From assembly GCF_001700895.1 (NCBI RefSeq), contig NZ_CP013259.1, positions 186,001-250,000 on the forward strand: 64,000 nucleotides of DNA, read 5' to 3'. Below, piece by piece: positions 11,019 through 18,780 of the stretch. This DNA comes from Buchnera aphidicola (Diuraphis noxia) (lineage in GTDB: Bacteria; Pseudomonadota; Gammaproteobacteria; Enterobacterales; Enterobacteriaceae). How positions within the stretch are numbered: position 1 is the first letter of the stretch; every line of letters begins with the position of its first letter. The position numbers and the translations under genes are program-made. The notes under the pieces were generated by a model that was not told the origin of the DNA, ran no database searches, and saw only the letters and a list, made by a program, of their open reading frames with translations.

Positions 11019-11295
11019 AAAACTATTATCTCTTTATATGTGAACATAATCAAATTAAGTACAAAAGTATAACATAATTAATCTATTAGATGCATAGAAA
11101 GAAAATATTGTCATTAGTGATAAATTTTTAAAAAATAAATTATGTAAAATAAAATTTTTTTTATATTGTTTATTTTTAATGAAAGTATTAATATAAAATA
11201 TAATCACAATTTTTTGTTAAATAAACTAACAACGAATTGTCAATTCTATAATAATTTATTTAGTTCATTAATTTGACTTTAAAACGAGATCTTAT
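11019..11295. other. Divergent intergenic region between gyrA and the DUF2076 gene
   Basis: About 277 bp of AT-rich sequence that must hold promoters for gyrA (minus) and the DUF2076 gene (plus). I find no ORF, no strong hairpin and no remnant of a known gene. TTGTCA near 11238 and TATAAT near 11249 are too close to form one promoter. Confidence 0.5.
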
Positions 11296-12018
11296 ATGAA
11301 AGATGAAGAAAAAAATTTAATAAAAAATTTGTTTCATCGTTTAAAAAACACTGAACTCAATTCTTTTGAAAGAGATAATTCAGCCGACGAATTAATTCAA
11401 AAACTAGTAAAACAACAACCATTTTCTTCTTATTATATGGTGCAAACAATATTGATCCAGGAAACTGCCATAAATAAAATGAATTCAAAAATTGAAGAAT
11501 TAAAAAAGAGGATTGAAATATTAAAAACGAAAGAATCTAATAAAAAACCAAGTTTCTTATCAAATTTTTTTAAAAATAGACCTGATTCTCAAAAATTATC
11601 TCATGATAACAATATATGGAAACATAATGATAGTCATTTGCAATCTCAGACTTCTAATCCTGTAACACAATCATCACCTATAATAACGGCTAATAGAAAT
11701 AGTGGATTTCTTAGCAATGCATTACAAACAGCAACAGGTGTTGCCGGCGGTATGATTTTAGGAAATATGTTAATGAATGTTTTTAATCATGCTAATCCGG
11801 AAGAAGAAGTTTTTGATACTATTAAAAATAATAATACATCTTTACAACATCATGACAATAATGATATACCAGACAATATTAATCATGATAACTTAGTAAG
11901 TTATGAGCAAACTCAACAAGAATTTAATCCAAATACATCTAACTTAGATACTGTTAATAATGATGTTGAAACTACAGATTATGAAGAGATGAATCATGAT
12001 GACGAGAATTTTCTTTAA
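11296..12018 (+). CDS. DUF2076 domain-containing protein of unknown function
   Basis: A 240-aa hydrophilic protein. The N-terminus (LIKNLFHRLKNTE, PFSSYYMVQTILIQE) and a following coiled-coil stretch (NSKIEELKKRIEILK) match the DUF2076 family of proteobacteria. A central Gly/Ala segment, GFLSNALQTATGVAGGMILG, is the family's typical hydrophobic stretch and could be membrane-associated. The C-terminal 80 residues are Asn/Asp/His-rich and low complexity, ending in an acidic tail. No signal peptide is visible. Function is not known for this family; the gene stands alone between gyrA and ahpC. Its retention in a reduced genome suggests a useful role. Confidence 0.85.
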   Translation: MKDEEKNLIKNLFHRLKNTELNSFERDNSADELIQKLVKQQPFSSYYMVQTILIQETAINKMNSKIEELKKRIEILKTKESNKKPSFLSNFFKNRPDSQKLSHDNNIWKHNDSHLQSQTSNPVTQSSPIITANRNSGFLSNALQTATGVAGGMILGNMLMNVFNHANPEEEVFDTIKNNNTSLQHHDNNDIPDNINHDNLVSYEQTQQEFNPNTSNLDTVNNDVETTDYEEMNHDDENFL

Positions 12019-12068
12019 AATATTAATATATTAGAATTCATAATTCTAGGTATTTTTTTGTTAAAAAT

Positions 12069-12109
12069 AAAGCCAGCATAAAATATTTTTTGCTGACTTT
12101 AATTTTTTT
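12069..12109. terminator. Bidirectional terminator between the DUF2076 gene and ahpC
   Basis: Stem AAAGCCAGCA / TGCTGACTTT with one mismatch and a 12-base loop, followed by a T-run on the plus strand and TTTATTTTT on the minus strand. It serves the two convergent genes and overlaps the ahpC stop codon by two bases. Confidence 0.75.
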
Positions 12110-12701
12110 AATATTTTTTACTTAAATATTCAGAAACACCTTGTATAGAAGGTGTCATTCCATTCTCACCGTTTTTCCAATTAGCAGGGCATACTTCACC
12201 ATTTTTATTATGAAAATCTATAGCATCAACCATACGTATTATTTCTTTGATATTTCTTCCAAATGGCAGATCGTTGACAACTTGATGACGTATAATCCAG
12301 TTTGCATCAATTAAAAATGAAGCTCTTAACGCTACACCAAGAACAGGATGTTCAATACCATAAAGTTTCTGAATATTTCGTTTAATATCAGATACCATAG
12401 GGAAATTAATTTTTCCAATTCCACCATTTTTAGGTAACGTATTTTTCCAAGCTTGATGAACAAAAACACTATCAATTGAAACACCAACAATTTTTGTATT
12501 TCTTTTTTTCAATTCTAGGTAAATATTATTAAATTCTATAATTTCAGATGGACATACAAAGGTAAAATCCATAGGCCAGAAAAATAATATTAATGATTGT
12601 TGATTAGCATATTTTTTCAGATCAAATGTTTCAATAATTTGATTATTTTTTAGAATTGCTGGGGCTATAAAATTTGGAGCTTCTTTTGTAACTAAAACCA
12701 T
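12108..12701 (-). CDS. ahpC: Alkyl hydroperoxide reductase C, typical 2-Cys peroxiredoxin
   Basis: Reduces hydrogen peroxide and organic peroxides in the cytosol. The peroxidatic Cys is in DFTFVCPSEIIEF near residue 52 and the resolving Cys in GEVCPANWKNGE near residue 170, so it is a typical 2-Cys Prx of the Prx1/AhpC class. At 197 aa it resembles the longer Tsa-like subfamily rather than the 187-aa E. coli AhpC. No ahpF is adjacent; the reductant is probably thioredoxin, which is inference. It is often annotated tsa in Buchnera. Start ATG 12701 has only a weak purine tract upstream. Confidence 0.95.
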   Translation of the reverse strand: MVLVTKEAPNFIAPAILKNNQIIETFDLKKYANQQSLILFFWPMDFTFVCPSEIIEFNNIYLELKKRNTKIVGVSIDSVFVHQAWKNTLPKNGGIGKINFPMVSDIKRNIQKLYGIEHPVLGVALRASFLIDANWIIRHQVVNDLPFGRNIKEIIRMVDAIDFHNKNGEVCPANWKNGENGMTPSIQGVSEYLSKKY

Positions 12702-12826
12702 TTTTTTTCCTATAATTTTTTTTGAATAAAAAGAATGTGTTGTTTAAAAAAACTATTTCAACAATAAAAAAAATATTTTTAAAAAACAAGTTTTATTTAT
12801 AAAAAAACATTAGAGAGAAGTTAACA

Positions 12827-13491
12827 ATGAATGAAAAATTATCTTGGAAAGATCTTTTATCTCAAGAAAAAAAAAATATTTTATTAACATAATAAAATTC
12901 TTGAAAAAAGAACGTTTAAGAAAAACGATTTATCCTCAACAAAAAGAGATCTTTAATGCTTTTTTATTAACTCCATTTCATAATATTAAGGTTGTGATTT
13001 TAGGTCAAGATCCATACTTTTCTAAAAATCAAGCACATGGTTTGTCTTTTTCTGTTCCTTATGGTTGTATTATACCACCTTCTTTACGAAATATATATAA
13101 AGAGTTAAATAGTGATTTTAAAAAAAATTATTTATTTAATCATGGGTGTCTTAATAATTGGGCTACACAAGGTGTTTTTTTATTAAATACAAGTTTAACG
13201 GTGGAGTCAAATAAACCAAGATCTCATGTTAATATAGGATGGAATATTTTTACTGATAGAGTTATTTCTATGATTAGTTTATATAAACGCTCTATAGTTT
13301 TTTTGCTTTGGGGCAATGATGCACAAAAAAAAATCAATTTGATAAATACTAAAAATCATTATATTTTAAAAACGTCTCATCCTTCTCCATTATCAGCTTA
13401 TCGTGGATTCTTTGGTTGTAAACATTTTTCTTTAACTAATAAAATTTTAAATAAAGAAAAAAAACAACCGATTAATTGGTTTGTAATTTAA
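12827..13491 (+). CDS. ung: Uracil-DNA glycosylase, frameshifted at an A10 run
   Basis: Removes uracil from DNA as the first step of base excision repair. From ATG 12827, preceded by AGAGAGAAG, the frame reads NEKLSWKDLLSQEKK and then stops at a TAA 20 codons later. Inserting one A in the A10 run 12867-12876 continues as KKKYFINIIKFLKKERLRK into the long frame, matching E. coli Ung residue for residue. Downstream are VVILGQDPYFS (catalytic Asp), a Tyr/Phe discriminator region, and the leucine loop HPSPLSAYRGFFGC. The restored protein is about 221 aa. An internal start at 12844 gives no plausible N-terminus or ribosome binding site. Confidence 0.93.
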
Positions 13492-13492
13492 A

Positions 13493-13523
13493 AATAGAAA
13501 AAAATTTTAGAATTTTTTCTATT
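13493..13523 (+). terminator. Hairpin after ung
   Basis: AATAGAAAAAAATT pairs with AATTTTTTCTATT around a TTAG loop, immediately after the ung stop. The right arm supplies the T-run. It lies between convergent ung and grpE. Confidence 0.6.
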
Positions 13524-13571
13524 CTTAAATAATATAAAATTTTTTTATGTGATTTTTTTTAAAATAAAACA

Positions 13572-14108
13572 TTATTCTTTAGAAATTATTACTTTGGCTT
13601 TTCGTAATATTGTTTTGTTTAAACTAAATCCCTTTTTATCTACAAAAATAATATGATTAGGCGGTGTTGTATTAGATTTTTCTAAGCGAATTGCATCATG
13701 AATATTAGGATTAAAAAGTTCTTTTTCCTGTCCTTCGATTTTTACATCTAAATTGAACAACGTATTTAAAAAAGATTTTAACGTCAATTGAATTCCTTCT
13801 ATTAATGGTTCATTTTTACTGTCTAATTTATTAGATAATTGTACAATACTTTCAAGAGAATCGATTATAGGAATGATTGTTTTTAAAAATTTTTCTATTT
13901 GTTCTTTTTTTATTGTATTTATTGTTTCTGTTGTATTTTTTTTTATATTTTCTATATGTGCTAATTTTCGCAATTCAATTTCATTTATTTTTTTTTCATT
14001 TTTTAATATTTGAGACTTTAAGTTATGAATTTTTTTATTATCATTTTCTATGTTTTCTTTTTCTTCTTCTGCTATATTAGCATTTAAATTATTTGTTTGA
14101 TTATCCAT
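13572..14108 (-). CDS. grpE: GrpE nucleotide exchange factor for DnaK (diverged copy)
   Basis: Releases ADP from DnaK in the Hsp70 cycle. The protein has a long N-terminal coiled coil (residues 15-75, Lys/Glu/Asn heptads), the four-helix part IPIIDSLE and LIEGIQLTLKSF, and the C-terminal beta domain with NPNIHDAIR and KGFSLNKTILRKAKVIISK. It is 178 aa from ATG 14108; a TTG four codons upstream is in frame but less likely. Sequence is strongly diverged from E. coli GrpE. Buchnera genomes are known to carry two grpE copies, and this is the one beside ung. A sigma-32-like promoter lies just upstream. Confidence 0.93.
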   Translation of the reverse strand: MDNQTNNLNANIAEEEKENIENDNKKIHNLKSQILKNEKKINEIELRKLAHIENIKKNTTETINTIKKEQIEKFLKTIIPIIDSLESIVQLSNKLDSKNEPLIEGIQLTLKSFLNTLFNLDVKIEGQEKELFNPNIHDAIRLEKSNTTPPNHIIFVDKKGFSLNKTILRKAKVIISKE

Positions 14109-14145
14109 AAAGTTTACCAATTTAAATATTATTAATCACTAATTG

Positions 14146-14176
14146 ATTATAAGGTTTATAATTAATCTTTCAAGGT
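14146..14176 (-). promoter_or_regulatory. Heat-shock (sigma-32-type) promoter of grpE
   Basis: On the minus strand, ACCTTGAAA (consensus -35 core CTTGAAA, exact) is followed after 13 bases by CCTTATAAT, close to the CCCCATNT -10 element. The spacing matches the sigma-32 range. Transcription would start about 30 bases before the grpE ATG. RpoH is retained in Buchnera as far as I know. The element sits in the divergent grpE/nadK gap. Confidence 0.65.
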
Positions 14177-14233
14177 CATTTATTGTTATATTATAATATA
14201 ATATACATTATTTTTGTTAGGAATTTTTGTCTA

Positions 14234-15112
14234 ATGAAGCAATATTTCACTTATATTGGTATTGTTGGATATCCCCGTCATGAGAGTGCATTAATAACAC
14301 ATAAGATACTTTATAAGTGGTTAGTAAAAAATGGTTATAAAGTTTTTATTGAATGTACTGTTGCTAGAGCATTAAATTTAAATAACGCTGATACTGCTAC
14401 ATTAATAGAAATTGGTCAATCTTGTGATTTAGCAATTGTTATAGGAGGAGATGGAAATTTATTATGTGCAGCACGTGTGTTATCTATTTATAATATTAAA
14501 ATTATTGGGATTAATCGTGGTAATTTAGGTTTTCTGACTGATTTAAATCCTGATACCGGTTTAAAAAAGTTATCGGAAGTATTATCTGGAAATTATTTTT
14601 TAGAAAATCGTTTTTTATTAGATGCGCAAGTATGTCAAAAAAAAAATATTTCTAAATCTAGTATAGCAATAAATGAAGTAGTTTTGCATACGAAACATTT
14701 AGCTCATATGATAGAATTTGAAGTTTACATTGATGATAAATTTTCTTTTTCACAACGTGCAGACGGACTAATTATTTCAACGCCCACTGGTTCTACTGGT
14801 TATTCATTATCGGCAGGTGGTCCAATTATAGCTACATCTTTAGATGCTATGGTTTTAGTTCCGATGTTTCCTCATACCTTATCTGCTCGTCCATTAGTGA
14901 TACACAGTGACAGTATCATTTGTTTAAAATTTTCTAAAGTAGAAACTAATTTAAAAATCAGTTGTGATAGTCAAATAGTTTTAACTATTAAAAAAGGTGA
15001 ATGTGTTTTTATTCGTCGAAGTAGTTTTTATTTAAGACTTGTACATCCTAAAAGTTACAATTATTTTCAAACGTTAACTTCAAAATTAAATTGGTCTAAA
15101 AAGTTTTTTTAA
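14234..15112 (+). CDS. nadK: NAD kinase
   Basis: Phosphorylates NAD+ to NADP+ in the cytosol. Exactly 292 aa, the E. coli length, when started at ATG 14234 ([18 protein letters not shown]). The frame is open further upstream but that extension has no family match. Motifs are [13 protein letters not shown] (GGDGN, substrate and phosphate binding), [12 protein letters not shown] and the conserved [23 protein letters not shown] lies 11 bases upstream. An in-frame A10 run at 14637-14646 is intact. Together with nadE this keeps the last steps of pyridine nucleotide synthesis in the window. Confidence 0.97.
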   Translation: MKQYFTYIGIVGYPRHESALITHKILYKWLVKNGYKVFIECTVARALNLNNADTATLIEIGQSCDLAIVIGGDGNLLCAARVLSIYNIKIIGINRGNLGFLTDLNPDTGLKKLSEVLSGNYFLENRFLLDAQVCQKKNISKSSIAINEVVLHTKHLAHMIEFEVYIDDKFSFSQRADGLIISTPTGSTGYSLSAGGPIIATSLDAMVLVPMFPHTLSARPLVIHSDSIICLKFSKVETNLKISCDSQIVLTIKKGECVFIRRSSFYLRLVHPKSYNYFQTLTSKLNWSKKFF

Positions 15113-15177
15113 AATATTTTATATATATTACAGAAAAGAATTTTTTTTTACATATTAAATTGTAATAGGGTATTATA

Positions 15178-15492
15178 ATGAGACATTATAAAATAATACT
15201 ATTTATTCTTATTTTTTTTTCTGGTTGTTCATTGTTAGAGAGAAGTGAAGAGCATTTGAATTGTTCAAACAAGATTTATTTTAATCAAAATTATTTAAAT
15301 AAAAATTATATTGGAATGACAAAAAAACAAATCATTTATATGTTTGGAATTCCAATTATTTCTGATTCTTTTGAAGACGTTTATCATTATTATTTTTGTA
15401 ATGAAACAGATAGAAATGTTTTTCATAAAATAATATTAAGTTTATACTTTCAAGGTAACAAAGTGATAAGTTTTAAGTTTGATGAAATCTAA
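15178..15492 (+). CDS. bamE: Outer membrane protein assembly lipoprotein BamE (SmpA)
   Basis: Small lipoprotein subunit of the BAM complex, which inserts beta-barrel proteins into the outer membrane. The signal peptide MRHYKIILFILIFFSGC ends in a lipobox with the acylated Cys at residue 17. The conserved core NYIGMTKKQIIYMFGIPIISDSFEDVYHYYF matches the E. coli [22 protein letters not shown] region; it is written in two halves of the SmpA/OmlA domain. Length is 104 aa against 113. It lies 65 bp after nadK and is convergent with the tmRNA gene. Confidence 0.92.
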   Translation: MRHYKIILFILIFFSGCSLLERSEEHLNCSNKIYFNQNYLNKNYIGMTKKQIIYMFGIPIISDSFEDVYHYYFCNETDRNVFHKIILSLYFQGNKVISFKFDEI

Positions 15493-15516
15493 TATGTCTC
15501 AAAAAAATATAATTTT

Positions 15517-15882
15517 TGGAGCTGGCGGGATTTGAACCCGCGTCCAAAATGTCTACAAAAATAAAGTACTACATGCTTAGTTTTTTATTTTTTAGATTCG
15601 TATCCCAATTTGAAAAAACCCATTTTGGGTATATAGCTTGAAAATTATGACGTGTCATCGTCAAGCTCGATTTTCACGTTTTTCTCTTTTTTGACCTTTC
15701 TATAGACCCTTGTCTTAAGAGAAGAAGCTAAGGAGAAAGGGCTTTATGCAGTTTTTTAAGCTGCTAAAGCGTAGTGTTGTTTATTTTTTGCAGCTATTTT
15801 TTTACGGCTTTTATCGAGGCAAACCGTTCCTCGGCATGCACTTTATTTAGTAAATAATTTTGTCAAATCCAAAAACAGCCCC
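15517..15882 (-). ncRNA. ssrA: tmRNA (transfer-messenger RNA)
   Basis: Rescues stalled ribosomes by adding a degradation tag. The 5' end GGGGCTG (from 15882) pairs with the 3' CAGCTCC, and the T-arm GGGTTCAAATCCCGCC is at the 3' end. The tag frame starts at GCA 15791 and ends TAA at 15756, encoding AKNKQHYALAA (11 residues; E. coli has the 10-residue ANDENYALAA). The ALAA degron is kept. The 3' end reads GCTCC followed by A's, so the terminal CCA is not encoded and must be added by tRNA nucleotidyltransferase. The length is about 366 nt, with pseudoknot-rich segments between tag and 3' end. Confidence 0.97.
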
Positions 15883-15897
15883 ATTTTTATGTGACTA

Positions 15898-15925
15898 TTA
15901 TTACAAAAAAAAAGCAATTTGTCTA
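15898..15925 (-). promoter_or_regulatory. Candidate sigma-70 promoter of ssrA
   Basis: On the minus strand TAGACA (positions 15925-15920) and TAATAA (15903-15898) are separated by 16 bases. This would start transcription a few bases before the mature tmRNA 5' end at 15882, leaving a short leader for RNase P. Confidence 0.45.
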
Positions 15926-15997
15926 TTAATTCTTTAAATGTATATTTAAAAATATTTTATTTAATAATTTTACGTAAATTTTAAAAATGGAAAAGAT

Positions 15998-16324
15998 ATG
16001 AATATTACTCAAAAGATAGAAAAACAAATCAAAAATAATATTATTATAATTTATATGAAAGGAACACCTCAATCTCCTAGCTGTGGATTTTCCGCTCAAG
16101 CAGTTCAAGCTTTATCATCGTGTGGTGAAAAATTTGCTTATGTAGATGTTTTAGAAAATTCAGATATAAGAAATGAATTACCAAAATATTCGAATTGGCC
16201 AACGTTTCCGCAATTATGGGTAGATGGTGAATTGATTGGAGGTTGTAGCATTATTCTCGATATGTTAGAAAATGGAGCTCTAAAAAAATTAATATCAAAT
16301 ACAGTTAAGAAATATAAAAAATAA
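15998..16324 (+). CDS. grxD: Monothiol glutaredoxin GrxD (Grx4)
   Basis: Carries and delivers 2Fe-2S clusters as a glutathione-bound dimer, probably with ErpA also encoded here. The active-site motif is CGFS in PQSPSCGFSAQAVQ, at residue 30. The GSH-binding WPTFPQLWVDGELIGGCSII segment follows the family. Length is 108 aa against 115 in E. coli. Start ATG 15998 is preceded by GGAAAAGAT. It is convergent with rnt and divergent from ssrA. Confidence 0.97.
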   Translation: MNITQKIEKQIKNNIIIIYMKGTPQSPSCGFSAQAVQALSSCGEKFAYVDVLENSDIRNELPKYSNWPTFPQLWVDGELIGGCSIILDMLENGALKKLISNTVKKYKK

Positions 16325-16365
16325 TAATTTTTAATATATAAAAATATATTATTTGTTAAATTAAT

Positions 16366-16422
16366 ATATGACATTACAATAAAGAACATTAATTTTTTTA
16401 TCTTTAGTTAGTAATGTCATAT
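16366..16422. terminator. Long hairpin between convergent grxD and rnt
   Basis: A 12-bp perfect stem (ATATGACATTAC with GTAATGTCATAT) encloses an inner stem TAAAGA/TCTTTA. It is equally usable on both strands, 42 bp after grxD and 39 bp before the rnt stop. T-runs beyond the stem are interrupted, so it may act partly as an mRNA-stabilising end. Confidence 0.6.
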
Positions 16423-16460
16423 GTTTCTATTACGTTTTTCATTTATATTTAAATATAAAT

Positions 16461-17108
16461 TTATTTTTTTTTTATTTGATTTAAGGGCCAACCGCCTAAA
16501 CGTTTCCAACGGTTGACTAATTCACAAAAAAGATTTGCAGTTTGCAATGTATCATACAGTGCAGAATGTGCTTGATTATTATCAAATTTTAAACCAATCG
16601 CTTTGCATGCTTTAGCTAAAACTGTTTCACCGACTACTAAACCACTGAGTGCTGCAGTATCAAAAGTTACAAATGGATGAAAAGGATTATTTTTTATTTT
16701 TACTCTTTGAATTGCTGCCATTAAAAAATTATGATCGAAATTAGCGTTATGTGCAACAACAATACCTTTACTACATCCTTGTATTTTAATTCCTTGATTT
16801 ACCATTTCTAATATTGAATTAATTGCTATCTTTTCGCTAATAGCTCCACGTAATGGATTAAAAGGATCAATTTTATTAAAGGCTATTGCATCAGAATTTA
16901 TTATAGAACCTGCAAATGGTTCTATATGAAAATGTAAAGTATTTTCTTTATGTAGCCATCCTAGCTTATCCATTTTTAGTGTAATTATAGCAATTTCTAA
17001 TAATGCGTCAGTGTTAGCATTAAATCCTGCAGTTTCAATATCTATAACAACAGGATAAAAACTACGAAATCGATCACTTAATAAATTGAATTCTTGAGTT
17101 GTAGACAT
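16461..17108 (-). CDS. rnt: Ribonuclease T
   Basis: 3'-5' exonuclease that trims tRNA, 5S and 23S rRNA ends. A DEDDh exonuclease: [11 protein letters not shown] gives the first Asp/Glu, [11 protein letters not shown] the middle Asp, and QAHSALYDT the His/Asp pair. Length is 215 aa, as in E. coli, using ATG 17108; a TTG one codon upstream is also possible. The C-terminal [13 protein letters not shown] is typical of RNase T. It is divergent from sodA. Confidence 0.97.
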   Translation of the reverse strand: MSTTQEFNLLSDRFRSFYPVVIDIETAGFNANTDALLEIAIITLKMDKLGWLHKENTLHFHIEPFAGSIINSDAIAFNKIDPFNPLRGAISEKIAINSILEMVNQGIKIQGCSKGIVVAHNANFDHNFLMAAIQRVKIKNNPFHPFVTFDTAALSGLVVGETVLAKACKAIGLKFDNNQAHSALYDTLQTANLFCELVNRWKRLGGWPLNQIKKK

Positions 17109-17111
17109 CAA

Positions 17112-17457
17112 AATCTCATTTTTTTAAAATACTTTTTGTTTAATTAATTAGTTTTTTATTTTTTTTAAAATATTGATATTTAAAATATTAAAAATCAATA
17201 TATTATAGAAATATATTAAAAAAGTTTTTTATTGATTTAAAGTTATTACAAAATGTAAAAAGTTCGTAAAAAATAATTTTTTACATTTTTTGTGATTTTA
17301 ATTTTGGATACTATTTAAATATGTATTAATATATTATAATTATTAGTCGTTATTCAACAAGTGTACTATAATTTTTAGAAATATCTAAATATTAAATAAA
17401 TGTAATTTTTTATGAATATTATTTTTTATTTTATTTCAATTGTACAAGGAAAATAAG
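17112..17457. other. Divergent intergenic region rnt/sodA with two hairpins
   Basis: About 346 bp without a gene. It contains an 8-bp inverted repeat (ATATTGAT, ATCAATAT) at 17170-17201 and an 11-bp terminator-like hairpin (AAATGTAAAAA with TTTTTACATTT, then T's) at 17251-17291 pointing in the plus direction, although no plus-strand gene ends there. A TATAAT at 17367-17372 with a weak TAGTCG 17 bases upstream is the best sodA promoter candidate. No gene remnant is recognisable. Confidence 0.5.
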
Positions 17458-18069
17458 ATGAGTTATGTTCTTCCTAATCTGACTTATTCATATAATGCTT
17501 TAGAACCTTTTTTTGATGAAAAAACAATGAAAATTCATCATACTAAACATCATCAAAATTATATTAATAACACTAATATTATTTTAAAAAATACAACGTT
17601 TTCTTCTTTATCTATTGATGAATTAATTTCAATTTTCAATGAAATTAATTTAGAAAATAAACAGACACTAAAAAATAATGCAGGAGGACATATAAATCAT
17701 AGTTTTTTTTGGAAAAGTCTAAGAGTAGGAACAGTTTTAACACATGATTTAAAAACAGAAATAGAAAAACAATTTAATACAATTGATAATTTTAAAAAAA
17801 AATTTGAAGAAATAGCACTTAATCATTTTGGATCTGGTTGGGTATGGTTGATAAATCAAGATGGTATCTTATCTATAGTATCTACTACGAATCAAGACAA
17901 TCCTTTAATGGAAAAATCAACGTCTAAATTTTATGGTACTCCGATTATCGGATTAGATATATGGGAACATGCTTATTATTTAAAATATCAAAATAGACGA
18001 TTAGATTACATTAAAGCATTTTGGAATGTAGTAGATTGGGAAGTAGCATCTGATCGTTTACAAAAATAA
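17458..18069 (+). CDS. sodA: Superoxide dismutase, Mn type
   Basis: Converts superoxide to hydrogen peroxide and oxygen in the cytosol. Metal ligands are visible in [23 protein letters not shown] and [17 protein letters not shown]; the [10 protein letters not shown] plus GGHxNH pattern and the Gly at [10 protein letters not shown] fit the Mn family. Length is 203 aa from ATG 17458 (E. coli 206), which has AAGGA eight bases upstream; the six-codon upstream extension has no support. It is transcribed alone, with a strong terminator after it. Confidence 0.97.
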   Translation: MSYVLPNLTYSYNALEPFFDEKTMKIHHTKHHQNYINNTNIILKNTTFSSLSIDELISIFNEINLENKQTLKNNAGGHINHSFFWKSLRVGTVLTHDLKTEIEKQFNTIDNFKKKFEEIALNHFGSGWVWLINQDGILSIVSTTNQDNPLMEKSTSKFYGTPIIGLDIWEHAYYLKYQNRRLDYIKAFWNVVDWEVASDRLQK

Positions 18070-18124
18070 CTAATTATTTGTTTAGTAAATATTAAAAGTT
18101 TTTTTATATATTGTATATCTTTAT

Positions 18125-18159
18125 AAAAACATATAATTTTATATTAATTATATGTTTTT
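18125..18159 (+). terminator. Terminator after sodA
   Basis: A 14-bp perfect stem (AAAAACATATAATT with AATTATATGTTTTT) and a 7-base loop, 56 bp after the sodA stop and ending in TTTTTAATATTTTT. It separates sodA from pth. Confidence 0.8.
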
Positions 18160-18191
18160 AATATTTTTACCAAAATATTAAGGATATTTTT

Positions 18192-18740
18192 TTGAATACT
18201 ATTAAAATGATAGTAGGATTATCTAATCCAAAAAAAGAGTATCATCAAACACGTCACAATGTCGGTTCTTGGTTTGTATACTTATTAGCTCAACGTTATT
18301 TAAAAATTTTGAAAGAAGAAAAAAAATTTTTTGGTTTTACTTCTTTTTTAAATATAGAATCGAATTATATTCGATTATTAGTTCCAAATATATTTATGAA
18401 CTTAAATGGTAAATCAGTGTTTAAAATGGCCTCCTTTTATAATATACATTTAAATGAAATATTGATTGTTCATGATGATTTAGAATTGAATCCTGGCATT
18501 GCAAAACTGAAACACAGTTATGGACACAACGGTCACAATGGTCTAAGAAGTATTATTTGTACATTTAAAAAAAAAACTAATTTTCATAGATTTAGAATTG
18601 GAATTGGTCGTCCAAGTAGCAAATCTCAAGTTTCTTCTTTTGTTTTGTCAATTCCAGATAAATGTGAAAAATTTTCAATTAAACAATCTATTTTACATGC
18701 GATAGAAGAAACTATACATTCATTCATTTTAAAAACTTAA
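18192..18740 (+). CDS. pth: Peptidyl-tRNA hydrolase
   Basis: Cleaves peptidyl-tRNAs released from ribosomes to recycle tRNA. The catalytic His is in [10 protein letters not shown] and the Asp in [19 protein letters not shown] and GHNGLRSI complete the family pattern. It starts with TTG at 18192 (AAGGA lies nine bases upstream), which gives [10 protein letters not shown] aligned with E. coli MTIKLIVGL; the ATG at 18207 would remove the first beta strand. Length is 182 aa, about 10 shorter than E. coli at the C-terminus. An in-frame A10 run codes for KKK at about residue 123. Followed 40 bp later by ychF, as in enterobacteria. Confidence 0.96.
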   Translation: MNTIKMIVGLSNPKKEYHQTRHNVGSWFVYLLAQRYLKILKEEKKFFGFTSFLNIESNYIRLLVPNIFMNLNGKSVFKMASFYNIHLNEILIVHDDLELNPGIAKLKHSYGHNGHNGLRSIICTFKKKTNFHRFRIGIGRPSSKSQVSSFVLSIPDKCEKFSIKQSILHAIEETIHSFILKT

Positions 18741-18780
18741 TTTTATAAAAATATATTCTATATGTTCAAGGCGTATAAAA

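Noticed and set aside
13877..14080. 67-codon Phe/Leu-rich ORF resembling a membrane peptide
   Set aside because: Antisense of the Lys/Glu/Asn coiled coil of grpE; such reading always looks hydrophobic.
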